Shown here: positions 51,583 through 61,601 of the stretch, one piece after another
How the letters are laid out: every line of letters starts with the position of its first letter
Numbering within the stretch: the first letter of the stretch is position 1
NCBI RefSeq assembly: GCF_033095805.1
Contig: NZ_CP109901.1
Coordinates: forward strand, 2,728,001-2,792,000
DNA: 64,000 nucleotides
DNA from: Serratia sp. UGAL515B_01
GTDB lineage: Bacteria; Pseudomonadota; Gammaproteobacteria; Enterobacterales; Enterobacteriaceae
Direction: 5' to 3'
Notes under the pieces: generated by a model
What the model saw: only the letters and a program-made list of their open reading frames with translations
Told to the model about the DNA's origin: nothing
The model's database searches: none
Position numbers and translations under genes: made by a program

Positions 51583-52536
51583 TTAGTGACCGTAACGCAG
51601 ACGCAGCGCCTCTGGATAAGGCTCAAAGTAGCGCTGCTGTGCGAGATAACTATCAGGATATTCAGCCATATAATGTTTCAACAATGTAATCGGTGCCAAC
51701 AGTGGCTGCACTCCTTGACGATAGCGTTCGATCAGCTGAGCCAGTTCTTGGCGTTGTGCCCCACTAAGTTGGTTACGGAAATAACCCTGAACGTGCATTA
51801 ATACGTTAGTGTGATTACGGCGAGTGGCTTTGTGCGCCAGCAAGGTCATCAGGCGCTGGCGATATTCCACGGCAAACGCGTCTAGTGAATCCCACTTTTC
51901 AATACCCGCGACAAAGCGCCCCAACTCCCGATACTCTGGCTGCGAGTGCGCCAACAACAATAACTTGTAGCGGCTATGGAACGCGATTAACCCGCCACGC
52001 GTTAACCCCTTATGCCAAAGCGTATTCAGTTCATAAAGGGCAAATACGCGTTCGACAAAGTTTTCCCGCAATACAGGATCGTTGAGACGCCCATCTTCTT
52101 CCACTGGCAACCAAGGGAACTGCCGCATCAACTCGGCAGTAAACAACCCAACGCCACTTTTGCGCGACCCGGCACCGTTTTCATCGTAGACTTTGACTCG
52201 TTCCATCCCACAACTGGGTGATTTGGCGCAAACGATATAACCACATAAATGTTGCAGGCTACTCACTCGTTGCTCTGAGAATTGTTGCATTTTATCGGTC
52301 AAATCAACATTACGGTCACTGCTATTACACAGCAATGTCTGTTGCCCGCTTTTTATCAATCTTAGCGCAGGCCGAGGGGTAGGTAGACCAATTGCCATCT
52401 CGGGGCAAATGGGTTCAAATTGTACATAGGGCGCTAGTTGTTCAACGGCAAACTCACACCGTTTATGCCCACCATCAAAACGCACAGAGCTGCCCAATAG
52501 GCAAGCACTGATGCCGATGGTAATTTTGTCACTCAT
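51583..52536 (-). CDS. DUF523-DUF1722 protein, RudS-like tRNA thiouridine desulfidase
   Basis: The N-terminal half (residues 1-150) is a DUF523/TudS domain with its three cluster-type cysteines in ISACLLGSSVRFDGG, FEPICPEMAIGLPTPRPA and CAKSPSCGMERVKVYD. The C-terminal half (about 175-310) is DUF1722 (NHTNVLMHVQGYFRNQLS, ELAQLIERYRQG). E. coli YbgA has only the DUF1722 part (169 residues). Proteins with this fused layout (RudS) have been reported to remove sulfur from 4-thiouridine in tRNA; the function here is by family. The frame opens at 52587; MSDKITIGISACLLG from 52536 (317 residues) is chosen. It precedes phrB, as ybgA does in E. coli. Confidence 0.85.
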   Translation of the reverse strand: MSDKITIGISACLLGSSVRFDGGHKRCEFAVEQLAPYVQFEPICPEMAIGLPTPRPALRLIKSGQQTLLCNSSDRNVDLTDKMQQFSEQRVSSLQHLCGYIVCAKSPSCGMERVKVYDENGAGSRKSGVGLFTAELMRQFPWLPVEEDGRLNDPVLRENFVERVFALYELNTLWHKGLTRGGLIAFHSRYKLLLLAHSQPEYRELGRFVAGIEKWDSLDAFAVEYRQRLMTLLAHKATRRNHTNVLMHVQGYFRNQLSGAQRQELAQLIERYRQGVQPLLAPITLLKHYMAEYPDSYLAQQRYFEPYPEALRLRYGH

Positions 52537-52570
52537 ATCCCGCCTCCAGCAACACAGATAATGTCGAGAG

Positions 52571-52773
52571 TATATCCCCAAGTTCATTCAAGTTGCAGGT
52601 AGGTAGCCAACTGGTGACAACTACTCAGCTCACTATATAGCTGGTGCAGCGCAAACCTGCCGGTCGCAGATTTCAGACTGCTCACAAAGCCCATTATTAG
52701 GTAGAACGTACCGATGGCGTCGTAACGGCGTAAGCCGCCGTAGTGCCCCTCAGTGCGCCAAGCCTGGGTATAT
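52571..52773. repeat. Second palindromic intergenic repeat
   Basis: The stretch starts TATATCCCCAAG, runs through TTCATTCAAGTTGCAGGTAGG, and ends CTGGGTATAT, so its ends are inverted like those of 1588-1782. The interior differs strongly from that copy. Inside it CAAACCTGC (52652-52660) and GCAGATTTC (52666-52674) form an imperfect hairpin similar to the perfect one at 52803. Confidence 0.5.
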
Positions 52774-52802
52774 CAGGTTAGAAGGCGACTTTGTCATCAA
52801 CC

Positions 52803-52827
52803 TCAAACCTGCAGGTAGCAGGTTTGA
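52803..52827. repeat. Perfect palindromic hairpin in the rudS-ybfA gap
   Basis: TCAAACCTGC (52803-52812) and GCAGGTTTGA (52818-52827) form a perfect 10 bp stem around AGGTA. No T-tract follows, and no gene lies in 52537-53009. A similar imperfect unit is at 52652-52674. Confidence 0.65.
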
Positions 52828-52949
52828 ACACCGCTAACAGCGACACTTCGCGAGTTCCCATAGCCAGCACTGCTGCTTGAATGGCAACGAGTATAGAAGA
52901 GATTGGAGGCGGATACGACCATACAGTGCAAGGATAAAGGGAGGATACT

Positions 52950-52985
52950 AAATAAAAAACCCCTCGCTATAGAAGCGAGGGGTTT
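52950..52985 (-). terminator. Rho-independent terminator of ybfA
   Basis: AAACCCCTCGCT (52957-52968) and AGCGAGGGGTTT (52974-52985) form a perfect 12 bp stem with a 5-base loop. On the minus strand it is followed by TTTATT. It lies 24 bp past the ybfA stop codon. Confidence 0.9.
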
Positions 52986-53009
52986 AGAAAAAACGACGGC
53001 AAGTAAAAA

Positions 53010-53216
53010 TCAGTAATAGTCGCAGGCTGCCATTTCTGCCTGTTGCAACCAGACAGGCTTATCGCTCGTTTTGGACCATACTCGGTGCAGGTAGCTGTAG
53101 AAACGTGCACGATCGTTACGGAACAGCATCACGGGTAAAGCCACAATACCGACCAGAATCACTGCGCTTCGGCGCAAGAGGATCCGATGCAGCGGGTAGG
53201 CGTGATAGTTAGACAT
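53010..53216 (-). CDS. ybfA: Small membrane protein YbfA
   Basis: YbfA is a 68-residue protein of unknown function with one hydrophobic segment ([16 protein letters not shown]). The C-terminal half, [22 protein letters not shown], is almost identical to E. coli YbfA (68 residues), and the gene is divergent from kdpF as in E. coli. The frame opens at 53231, but the ATG at 53216 follows a near-perfect GAAGGAGG ribosome site and gives the expected length. A strong hairpin lies just upstream of that site. Confidence 0.9.
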   Translation of the reverse strand: MSNYHAYPLHRILLRRSAVILVGIVALPVMLFRNDRARFYSYLHRVWSKTSDKPVWLQQAEMAACDYY

Positions 53217-53232
53217 ACGAACCTCCTTCAAA

Positions 53233-53268
53233 ATATTCGCACTGTGTTGTCAAAGCACAGTGCAATAT
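53233..53268 (-). promoter_or_regulatory. Hairpin just upstream of the ybfA ribosome site
   Basis: GCACTGTG (53239-53246) and CACAGTGC (53256-53263) form a perfect 8 bp stem, extended by ATATT/AATAT with one bulged base. In the ybfA message the stem would end about six bases before the GAAGGAGG ribosome site. It could be a 5' regulatory or stabilising structure. Confidence 0.5.
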
Positions 53269-53619
53269 GAACGGTTAAACAAGATAAATTGGAAACTGAA
53301 CAAAATATTATCGTATTTCGTGTAATTTTACTACTCATCCGACCACTAAATTGCACAAAAAAATCGCAAAAATACCCATGAACAGGTAAATTTGTTACAA
53401 ATAGGTTAATAAAAAACTCAACATTGGTTGCAGCGTGTCTTTTAGACGGTTTTTATTAAGTGGGCACTTCCATTCATCCTGCGAACAAAAACGCTATTTT
53501 TAGCTTAAAAATCAGCCATTTTTATACTTTTTTTACACCTATCGCTGCTATTTTTTCAGTTTCTTTCCAATCTAGCCTCTAGACTCAGACTATCTAAACC
53601 ACACCAAGGGAGGTGTCCC
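53269..53619. other. Divergent ybfA-kdpF promoter region
   Basis: AT-rich, without a coding frame. It contains the KdpE box at 53521-53539 and the kdpF ribosome site (AAGGGAGGTG) just before 53620. Confidence 0.7.
53521..53539 (+). promoter_or_regulatory. KdpE binding site of kdpFABC
   Basis: TTTATACTTTTTTTACACC is the same as the T-rich KdpE site in front of E. coli kdpFABC as I recall it (TTTATA-N5-TTTACA). It lies 80 bp upstream of the kdpF start. Confidence 0.82.
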
Positions 53620-53709
53620 ATGAGTCTCAGCGTTATCGGTGGCGCGCTATTGGTTCTCTTACTACTGGGCTATCTGATTTATGCCCTGTTTAACGCGGAG
53701 GACTTTTAA
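53620..53709 (+). CDS. kdpF: K+-transporting ATPase small subunit KdpF
   Basis: KdpF is a single-helix lipid-like stabiliser of the KdpFABC potassium pump. The 29-residue product (starts [20 protein letters not shown], ends NAEDF) has the E. coli length and pattern. A strong AGGGAGGTG ribosome site precedes it, and its TAA shares one base with the kdpA ATG (TAATG). Confidence 0.94.
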   Translation: MSLSVIGGALLVLLLLGYLIYALFNAEDF

Positions 53710-55397
53710 TGGCAGCTTCAGCCTTCTTATTGATCGCCAGTTTTATGCTGGTGCTTCTTTTACTGGCCCGCCCACTCGGTGCCTTTTTAGCGCGCCTGAT
53801 CGATGGAGAACTGTTACCAGTCTTACGCCATTTGGAAAACGCTGTCTGGCGCTGCTGTGGTAATGACACCGCAGAAATGAACTGGTGGCAGTACGCACTG
53901 GCCATCATGTGGTTCAACCTACTTGGCATCGTGCTGCTATTTCTAATGTTGATGGCACAAGGTTCATTGCCACTCAACCCGCAGGGGTTTCCTGGTTTGT
54001 CATGGGACCTGGCACTGAACACCGCCATCAGTTTTGTGACTAATACCAACTGGCAGGCTTACAGCGGTGAAAGTACACTGAGTTACTTCAGCCAAATGGT
54101 GGGGCTGACAGTGCAGAACTTCTTGTCCGCCGCGACCGGTATCGCTGTTGCATTCGCTCTGATCAGGGCTTTTGCACGTCATTCAAGCGCAACTATTGGT
54201 AACCCTTGGATAGATATTCTACGTATTACTTTATATGTGCTGTTGCCTCTCTCATTCATTATTGCGCTGTTTTTTGTCAGCCAAGGCTCATTGCAAAACT
54301 TTCTGCCTTATCTGCATCTGAATACATTAGAAGGTGCGCAACAAACCTTACCTATGGGGCCAGTCGCTTCTCAGGAAGCAATCAAAATGCTGGGCACCAA
54401 CGGCGGGGGATTCTTCGGCGCTAACTCCGCACATCCATTTGAGAATCCAACGGTACTGACCAATTTTGTGCAAATGTTAGCGATATTTCTGATCCCCTGT
54501 GCACTTTGCTTCTCTTTCGGTCAGGTTGCCGGTGAGAACCGCCAAGGTCATGCCCTGATCTGGGCGATGGCCCTGATCTTTATCGTTGCCGTGATTGTCG
54601 TTATGAACGCTGAACTGTCAGGCAATCCGCATTTAAGTGCCCTAGGTAGTAGTAGCAACATCAATATGGAAGGTAAGGAATCCCGTTTCGGTATTCTCGC
54701 CAGCAGTATGTTCTCGGTAGTAACCACCGCAGCCTCCTGCGGTGCCGTTAACGCCATGCTCGACTCCTTTACGCCAGTAGGCGGCATGATACCTATGTGG
54801 CTGATGCAGATTGGCGAAGTGGTATTCGGCGGCGTGGGCTCCGGTCTGTATGGCATGCTGTTGTTCGTTTTGCTGACCGTGTTTATTGCCGGGTTAATGA
54901 TTGGCCGGACACCAGAATACCTCGGCAAAAAAATTGATGTCTATGACATGAAAATGACCGCTCTGGCCATCCTAGTAACACCCACTCTCGTGCTACTGGG
55001 AAGCGCATTAGCCATCGCCACCGATGCCGGCCGCGCGGGTATTCTCAACCCAGGTGCGCATGGTTTCAGTCAAGTGCTGTATGCCCTTTCCTCTGCCGCT
55101 AACAACAACGGCAGCGCTTTCGCTGGCTTAAGCGTGAATACCCCGTTTTACAACCTATTATTGGCCTTTGTAATGTTCGTAGGCCGTTTCGGGGTGATCC
55201 TGCCGGTTCTGGCCATTGCGGGTTCCTTATGTGTCAAAAAACGCCAGCCTGCAGGTAACGGAACGTTGCCAACTTATGGGCCGCTGTTTATCGGCCTGTT
55301 GATCGGCAGCATCCTGCTGGTCGGGGCACTAACCTTTGTTCCAGCACTGGCGCTGGGCCCGGTAGCCGAACATTTACAGCTTTGGTTGGCCAACTAA
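53709..55397 (+). CDS. kdpA: K+-transporting ATPase subunit A
   Basis: KdpA is the potassium-selective channel-like subunit, of the superfamily of K+ transporters. The four selectivity loops are visible ([53 protein letters not shown]). About ten membrane helices are seen. Length is 562 against 557 in E. coli. It overlaps kdpF by one base and is followed by kdpB after 25 bp. Confidence 0.97.
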   Translation: MAASAFLLIASFMLVLLLLARPLGAFLARLIDGELLPVLRHLENAVWRCCGNDTAEMNWWQYALAIMWFNLLGIVLLFLMLMAQGSLPLNPQGFPGLSWDLALNTAISFVTNTNWQAYSGESTLSYFSQMVGLTVQNFLSAATGIAVAFALIRAFARHSSATIGNPWIDILRITLYVLLPLSFIIALFFVSQGSLQNFLPYLHLNTLEGAQQTLPMGPVASQEAIKMLGTNGGGFFGANSAHPFENPTVLTNFVQMLAIFLIPCALCFSFGQVAGENRQGHALIWAMALIFIVAVIVVMNAELSGNPHLSALGSSSNINMEGKESRFGILASSMFSVVTTAASCGAVNAMLDSFTPVGGMIPMWLMQIGEVVFGGVGSGLYGMLLFVLLTVFIAGLMIGRTPEYLGKKIDVYDMKMTALAILVTPTLVLLGSALAIATDAGRAGILNPGAHGFSQVLYALSSAANNNGSAFAGLSVNTPFYNLLLAFVMFVGRFGVILPVLAIAGSLCVKKRQPAGNGTLPTYGPLFIGLLIGSILLVGALTFVPALALGPVAEHLQLWLAN

Positions 55398-55422
55398 CCG
55401 TCACAATAGAGAGAAAAAGACG

Positions 55423-57492
55423 ATGACTCGCAAACAACGTGCGCTATTTGAACCTGCACTGGTGCGTACCGCACTGATCGATGCGGTGAAAAAACTGGAG
55501 CCTCGTGTCCAGTGGCGCAACCCAGTGATGTTTGTTGTGTACATTGGCAGTATCCTAACCACTGCCATCTGGCTGACGATCTTGATAGGTAAAACCGAGG
55601 GTAACGCTGCGTTTACCGGCAGCATCTCACTGTGGTTGTGGTTTACCGTACTCTTCGCCAACTTCGCCGAAGCCCTGGCAGAGGGGCGCAGCAAAGCTCA
55701 GGCAGAAAGTCTGAAAGGAACCAAAAAAACCAGTTGGGCGAAGAAACTCGTCTCGCCAAAGCACGGTGCCCCTACCGAGAGAGTATCGGCAGAAAGCCTG
55801 CGTAAAGGTGATATGGTGTTGGTTGAGGCTGGTGACACCATCCCTTGCGATGGCGAGGTGCTTGAAGGGGGTGCCTCGGTCGATGAAAGTGCCATTACTG
55901 GCGAATCTGCTCCGGTTATTCGCGAATCGGGTGGTGACTTCTCTTCAGTCACGGGGGGGACCCGCGTCCTGTCTGATTGGCTGATCGTACAATGCAGTGT
56001 CAATCCGGGAGAAACCTTCCTCGATCGCATGATCGCTATGGTAGAAGGTGCCAAACGTCGTAAAACACCTAACGAAGTTGCCCTGACTATTTTGCTGGTT
56101 GCGTTGACCATTGTGTTCGTACTGGCAACGGCAACGCTGTTCCCTTACTCACAATACAGCGTAGAAGCCGCGGGTAGCGGCACCATAGTATCAATCACCG
56201 TGTTGGTTGCTTTACTGGTTTGCCTGATCCCGACCACCATCGGAGGGCTACTGTCTGCCATTGGTGTCGCCGGAATGAGCCGGATGCTGGGTGCCAACGT
56301 CATCGCCACCAGTGGACGGGCAGTGGAGGCGGCTGGTGACGTAGACGTATTGCTGTTGGATAAAACCGGGACCATTACTCTTGGTAACCGACAGGCTTCT
56401 GAGTTCCTACCTGCACCAGGTGTCAAGGAGCAAGAGCTGGCAGACGCCGCACAACTCTCATCACTGGCTGATGAAACACCAGAAGGCCGCAGTATTGTGG
56501 TACTGGCAAAACAACGCTTCAATTTACGTGAACGTGATTTGCAGGCGTTGAACGCGACCTTTGTTCCTTTCTCGGCACAAACGCGTATGAGTGGTGTCAA
56601 CGTGCAGGATCGCTTGATCCGTAAAGGCGCGGTAGATGCCATTCGTCGCCACGTAGAATCCAATCATGGCCATTTCCCCCGTGCCGTAGACGATCTGGTG
56701 GAAAGCGTCGCGCGTACCGGTGGCACACCGCTGGTCGTGGCCGAAGGGTCACGGGTGCTCGGCGTGGTCGCACTGAAAGATATCGTTAAAGGTGGGATTA
56801 AAGAACGCTTCGCCGAGTTGCGTAAAATGGGCATCAAAACGGTGATGATCACCGGGGACAATCGTTTGACCGCTGCTGCTATCGCTGCCGAAGCGGGCGT
56901 AGACGATTTTCTGTCAGAGGCCACGCCTGAAGCCAAACTGGCGCTGATCCGGCAGTACCAGGCGGAGGGTCGCCTAGTGGCAATGACCGGTGACGGGACA
57001 AATGATGCCCCCGCTTTGGCACAAGCCGACGTGGCGGTTGCCATGAACTCTGGCACTCAAGCTGCAAAAGAAGCAGGTAACATGGTTGACCTTGACTCCA
57101 ACCCTACCAAGCTGATTGAAGTGGTGCATATTGGCAAACAAATGCTGATGACGCGCGGCTCACTCACCACTTTCAGTATTGCCAACGATGTAGCGAAATA
57201 CTTTGCCATTATTCCCGCAGCCTTCGCGGCAACCTATCCACAGTTAAATGCGCTGAACATTATGCAGCTACACTCCCCTTCCTCCGCCATTATGTCGGCG
57301 GTGATCTTTAACGCATTGGTGATCGTGTTCCTAATTCCACTGGCGTTGAAAGGCGTGAGTTATAAGGCGATGAGCGCCGCAGCACTGCTGCGGCGAAATC
57401 TGTGGCTGTATGGCGCTGGGGGATTGCTGGTACCGTTTGTGGGGATCAAGCTGATCGACCTGCTGTTAACCGCGATAAATATGGCGAACTAA
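55423..57492 (+). CDS. kdpB: K+-transporting ATPase subunit B (P-type ATPase)
   Basis: KdpB hydrolyses ATP to drive potassium uptake. The phosphorylated Asp is in [13 protein letters not shown]. The actuator loop is ITGESAPV, with the regulatory serine. The nucleotide domain shows [10 protein letters not shown] and RKGAVDAI, and the hinge [24 protein letters not shown] is intact. Length is 689 against 682 in E. coli. It ends 65 bp before kdpC, a longer gap than I expect in E. coli. Confidence 0.98.
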   Translation: MTRKQRALFEPALVRTALIDAVKKLEPRVQWRNPVMFVVYIGSILTTAIWLTILIGKTEGNAAFTGSISLWLWFTVLFANFAEALAEGRSKAQAESLKGTKKTSWAKKLVSPKHGAPTERVSAESLRKGDMVLVEAGDTIPCDGEVLEGGASVDESAITGESAPVIRESGGDFSSVTGGTRVLSDWLIVQCSVNPGETFLDRMIAMVEGAKRRKTPNEVALTILLVALTIVFVLATATLFPYSQYSVEAAGSGTIVSITVLVALLVCLIPTTIGGLLSAIGVAGMSRMLGANVIATSGRAVEAAGDVDVLLLDKTGTITLGNRQASEFLPAPGVKEQELADAAQLSSLADETPEGRSIVVLAKQRFNLRERDLQALNATFVPFSAQTRMSGVNVQDRLIRKGAVDAIRRHVESNHGHFPRAVDDLVESVARTGGTPLVVAEGSRVLGVVALKDIVKGGIKERFAELRKMGIKTVMITGDNRLTAAAIAAEAGVDDFLSEATPEAKLALIRQYQAEGRLVAMTGDGTNDAPALAQADVAVAMNSGTQAAKEAGNMVDLDSNPTKLIEVVHIGKQMLMTRGSLTTFSIANDVAKYFAIIPAAFAATYPQLNALNIMQLHSPSSAIMSAVIFNALVIVFLIPLALKGVSYKAMSAAALLRRNLWLYGAGGLLVPFVGIKLIDLLLTAINMAN

Positions 57493-57515
57493 CGCTTTCA
57501 GGCCGTGGCAATCAG

Positions 57516-57530
57516 CCTGCAACTTGCAGG
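57516..57530. repeat. Short palindrome in the kdpB-kdpC gap, possible repeat remnant
   Basis: CCTGCAACTTGCAGG is a perfect 7+1+7 palindrome followed by TATGAAG. It resembles the inner end of the intergenic repeat family seen at 1588-1782 and 52571-52773 (TTCAAGTTGCAGG). It may be a leftover of such an element inside the operon. Confidence 0.4.
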
Positions 57531-57557
57531 TATGAAGAAAATAACGAGGAAATCATC

Positions 57558-58127
57558 ATGTCTTACTTGCGCCCTTCACTGGTTATGTTGGTCCTGCTAA
57601 CGCTGATCACCGGTATCGCCTACCCATTGCTAACCACCGGGTTATCACAATTGCTCTTCAACGGAGCAGCTAATGGTTCACTACTCTACCAGGGCGATAA
57701 AGTGGTAGGATCAGCTTCGATTGGCCAGAATTTTTCCCAACCGGGCTATTTCTGGGGGCGCCCTTCCGCGATCGGTGACTCGGCTTATAATGCCTTAGCA
57801 TCCGGCGGCAGCAATCTAGCTGCCACCAACCCGGTTTTGGATAAAGCGATTGCCGAACGGGTTAAACAACTCCGTCAGGCTAACCCGACAATGAGCGGCC
57901 CTATTCCTGTTGATCTGTTGACCGCGTCAGGGAGTGGGCTTGACCCTCAGATTTCCGTTGCTGCCGCGCAATACCAATTGGCCCGTATCGCCCAAGCACG
58001 TCAACTCCCTGAGGCACAGGTCGCCAAGCTGATAGAAGAAAACACAGATAAGGCGACGCCAAATTTTATGGGGGAATCGGTGGTGAACGTGCTTAAACTC
58101 AATATGGCCTTGGATGCGCTGAAATAA
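57558..58127 (+). CDS. kdpC: K+-transporting ATPase subunit C
   Basis: KdpC is the single-pass periplasmic subunit that stabilises KdpFABC and raises its ATP affinity. The frame opens far upstream inside kdpB, but MSYLRPSLVMLVLLTLITGIAYP from the ATG at 57558, after AACGAGGAAATC, matches the family. The blocks SIGQNFSQPGYFWGRPSAIGDSAYN and SGSGLDPQISVAAAQYQ (two conserved segments) are intact. Length is 189 against 190 in E. coli. It ends 11 bp before kdpD. Confidence 0.96.
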   Translation: MSYLRPSLVMLVLLTLITGIAYPLLTTGLSQLLFNGAANGSLLYQGDKVVGSASIGQNFSQPGYFWGRPSAIGDSAYNALASGGSNLAATNPVLDKAIAERVKQLRQANPTMSGPIPVDLLTASGSGLDPQISVAAAQYQLARIAQARQLPEAQVAKLIEENTDKATPNFMGESVVNVLKLNMALDALK

Positions 58128-58138
58128 AGGGAACCCTT

Positions 58139-60831
58139 ATGGTGGATGAGGAACAGCTACGCCCCGATCCTGACAGCCTATTAGCATTAGCCAATGAAAA
58201 ACCGCGTGGCAAGCTGAAGGTTTTCTTTGGTGCCTGTGCCGGTGTTGGCAAAACCTACGCCATGCTGCAAGAGGCGCAACGGCTGCGGTTACAGGGGCTT
58301 GATGTTCTGGTTGGCGTGGTGGAAACACATGGCCGCAGCGAAACCGCAGCTCTGCTTGATGGGTTGACGATCCTGCCACAAAAACGCATCCAACACCGCG
58401 GTCGTCTGCTGCATGAGTTCGATCTTGATGCTGCCCTAGCACGCCATCCGGCATTGATCCTCATGGATGAGCTGGCACACAGCAATGCCCACGGTTCTCG
58501 TCATCCGAAACGTTGGCAAGACGTGGAGGAGTTACTGGATGCCGGTATCGACGTATTGACTACGGTTAACGTCCAGCATCTGGAAAGCCTTAACGACATC
58601 GTTGGCGGTGTTACCGGTGTGAGAGTAAGAGAAACGGTCCCCGACCATGTTTTTGATGAGGCAACAGAAGTAGTGCTGGTGGATCTCCCCCTGACGACCT
58701 GCGTCAAAGGTTAAATGAAGGGAAGGTATATATTCCTGGCCAGGCAGAACGTGCCATTGAGCATTTCTTCCGCAAAGGTAACCTGATTGCTTTGCGCGAG
58801 CTGGCACTGCGACGCACCGCTGACCGCGTCGACGATCAAATGCGAGCCTTCCGCGAAACCCAAGGGCGTGAAAAAGTCTGGCATACGCGCGACAGTATCT
58901 TGCTCTGCGTCGGCCATACCAGCGGCAGCGAAAAACTGGTGCGTATCGCTGCGCGGCTGGCGGCTCGCCTTGGTTGCCACTGGCACGCGGTCTATGTCGA
59001 AACACCTAAACTACATCGCCTGCCGGAAAATCAGCGGAGAGCTATTCTGCGGGCTTTACGACTGGCACAAGAGCTGGGGGCAGAAACAGCCACCCTTTCC
59101 GATCCCTCGGAAGAGCGCGCGGTATTACGTTATGCGCGGGAACATAATCTGGGGAAAATCATTATTGGCCGCCGAGGTGAACAACGTTGGAAGTTACGTG
59201 GCAGCTTTGCCGATCGCCTTGGCCACCTTGGACCAGATCTCGATCTGGTGATCGTGGCATTGGAAAACGATGCACCGCTGCCACAAATCAAAGAGCATGA
59301 TAGCCGTACCTTTAGCGAAAAATGGCGTTTTCAATTACGAGGATGTGGCGTGGCCGTAGCGCTATGCGCCATCATAACGCTGATGTCGCAATGGTTACTC
59401 CCAGGCTTTGATCAAGCTAATCTGGTGATGGTCTATCTGTTGGGTGTGGCTATTATCGCGTTATTCTATGGCCGCTGGCCTTCGGTACTGGCGGCAGTCA
59501 TCAACGTTGCCAGCTTCGATCTCTTTTTTGTCCAACCCAAATGGTCGTTTGCCATTAGCGATATGCAGTACCTGCTGACGTTTGCCGTTATGCTAACCGT
59601 GGGTATCACTATAGGAAATCTGACAGCTGGGGTTCGCTACCAAGCCAGAGTTGCGCGTTATCGCGAACAACGAGCACGACATTTGTATGAAATGTCGCGT
59701 GGGCTCAGTAAAGCATTAAGCAGTGAAGATATTGCTAAAACCAGTCGCTATTTTCTTTCCAGCAGCTTTCAGGCGAAAGCCGCATTACTACTGCCACAAG
59801 AAGACGGTTCTTTAAAACAAGTGGTAGCTGAAGAAGGGGGTCTACTGTCGGTGGATGAAGCCATCGCACGCTGGAGTTATGGCAAAGGTCTACCTGCCGG
59901 TGCGGGCACCGACACCTTGCCCGGTGTCCATTACCAATTGATGCCACTAAGCACCTCCAAACAGACGTTTGGTCTGTTGGCTATTGAGCCAAATAATCTG
60001 CGCCAACTTATGGTGCCGGAACAACAGCGCTTGCTACAGACTTTCGCTGTGCTGATTGCCAGTGCTTTAGAACGTCTGCACCTGGCGCGCAGTGCAGAAG
60101 TCGCCAAACTAGAGGCGGAACGGGAGCAGCTACGCAATTCGTTGCTGGCTGCACTCTCGCACGATTTGCGAACACCACTCACCGTCCTGTTTGGCCAGGC
60201 GGAAATACTCACACTGGATTTGGCGGCTGAAGGCTCTAAGCACGCAACGCAAGCCAGCCAAATCCGCCAGCAGGTGTTGAGCACTACTCGCCTGGTGAAC
60301 AACCTGCTAGATATGGCACGCATCCAATCCGGCGGTTTTAACCTGCGCAAAGAGTGGCAATCCTTGGAGGAGATTGTCGGGGCGTCTCTGCATATGCTGG
60401 AACCACTACTCATGCTGCATCAAATCAAAGTTGAACTACCCAAAGAGATGGTGCTGGTCAATTGCGACGGAAGCCTACTTGAACGCGTTTTCACTAACCT
60501 GTTGGAAAATGCCAATAAATATGCAGGTTCCGAAGCAACTATCGGTATACGTGCGCATTGCCTACCAGAATGGCTTGAGGTCGAGGTTTGGGATAACGGT
60601 CCAGGTATTCCGGCTGAGCAAACACAGCTTATCTTTGATAAATTCTCTCGCGGCAATAAAGAGTCAGCAATTCCTGGCGTGGGCTTGGGGTTAGCGATTT
60701 GTCGTGCCATTATTGAAGTTCACGGCGGTCGTATCTGGGCAGAAAATCGCAAAGAAGGCGGAGCCAGCTTCCGCTTTATGCTGCCGCTGGAAAAAGTCCC
60801 TGAGCTGGAGGGAGATGATATTGACCTATGA
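58139..60831 (+). pseudogene. kdpD: Sensor histidine kinase KdpD, disrupted by a one-base frameshift
   Basis: KdpD senses potassium limitation and phosphorylates KdpE. The first frame (58139-58714, 191 residues) holds the N-terminal KdpD domain with Walker A GACAGVGKTYAML. It ends early, reading VVLVDLPLTTCVKG where DLPPDDLRQRLNEGKVYIPG is expected. A C-run at 58687-58691 has five C where six would restore the frame. The second frame continues to 60831 with the Usp-like domain, four membrane helices (about 59330-59640), GAF-like region, HisKA LAALSHDLRTPLTV and HATPase blocks NLLENANKY and GVGLGLAICRAI. Restored length would be about 897 residues (894 in E. coli). It is either a real mutation or a sequencing error in the run. 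Confidence 0.93.
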
Positions 60832-60849
60832 TCGAACGATAGAGGCCCC

Positions 60850-61539
60850 GTGACCACATCGCCAACCAATATTTTGATTGTTGAAGACGAAAAAGAGATC
60901 CGGCGCTTTGTAAGAACCGCGCTGGAGAGCGAGGGTTTGCGGGTGTTTGAAAGTGAAACGCTGCAACGTGGGCTGATCGAGGCCGGCACGCGTAAACCAG
61001 ATCTGATCATCCTTGATTTGGGGTTGCCTGATGGCGATGGATTAAACTACATCCGCGATTTGCGTCAATGGAGCACAATTCCGGTGATCGTGCTTTCAGC
61101 ACGCCATGCAGAAGAAGACAAAATTTCCGCATTGGATGCCGGTGCTGATGACTATCTGTGCAAACCTTTTGGCATTGGGGAATTGTTGGCCAGAGTGCGA
61201 GTTGCGCTACGTCGCCACTCCGGTAACTCACAAGAAAATCCTGTGGTAACCTTCTCGGATATCACTGTCGATCTGATCAACCGCAGGGTACTGCGTGATG
61301 GTGAAGACCTGCACCTGACACCTATCGAGTTTCGTTTGCTGGCAGAATTACTGGCAAACTCCGGCAAAGTAATTACCCAGCGCCAATTGCTGAGCCATGT
61401 CTGGGGACCCAATTACGTTGAACACAGCCATTATCTACGGATCTATATGGGCCATCTGCGACAAAAGCTGGAAACAGATCCGGCACGCCCAAAGCATTTA
61501 CTGACAGAAACCGGCGTTGGTTACCGGTTTATGCCATAA
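60850..61539 (+). CDS. kdpE: Response regulator KdpE
   Basis: KdpE is the OmpR-type regulator that turns on kdpFABC. The receiver domain begins NILIVEDEKEIRRFV and holds the phosphorylated Asp in LIILDLGLPDGDG, the Thr/Ser region VIVLSAR and Lys in LCKPFG. The C-terminal winged helix shows LTPIEFRLLAELLANSGKVITQRQLL and YLRIYMGHLRQKLE. The start is a GTG at 60850 after ATAGAGGCC; 229 residues against 225 in E. coli. It lies 18 bp after kdpD and is intact, unlike kdpD. Confidence 0.95.
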   Translation: MTTSPTNILIVEDEKEIRRFVRTALESEGLRVFESETLQRGLIEAGTRKPDLIILDLGLPDGDGLNYIRDLRQWSTIPVIVLSARHAEEDKISALDAGADDYLCKPFGIGELLARVRVALRRHSGNSQENPVVTFSDITVDLINRRVLRDGEDLHLTPIEFRLLAELLANSGKVITQRQLLSHVWGPNYVEHSHYLRIYMGHLRQKLETDPARPKHLLTETGVGYRFMP

Positions 61540-61601
61540 CTCATGTGGACGCTACTAACAACGATCTAGGGAGCCACTCGCGCGAGCATAAAAAGAAAAC
61601 A

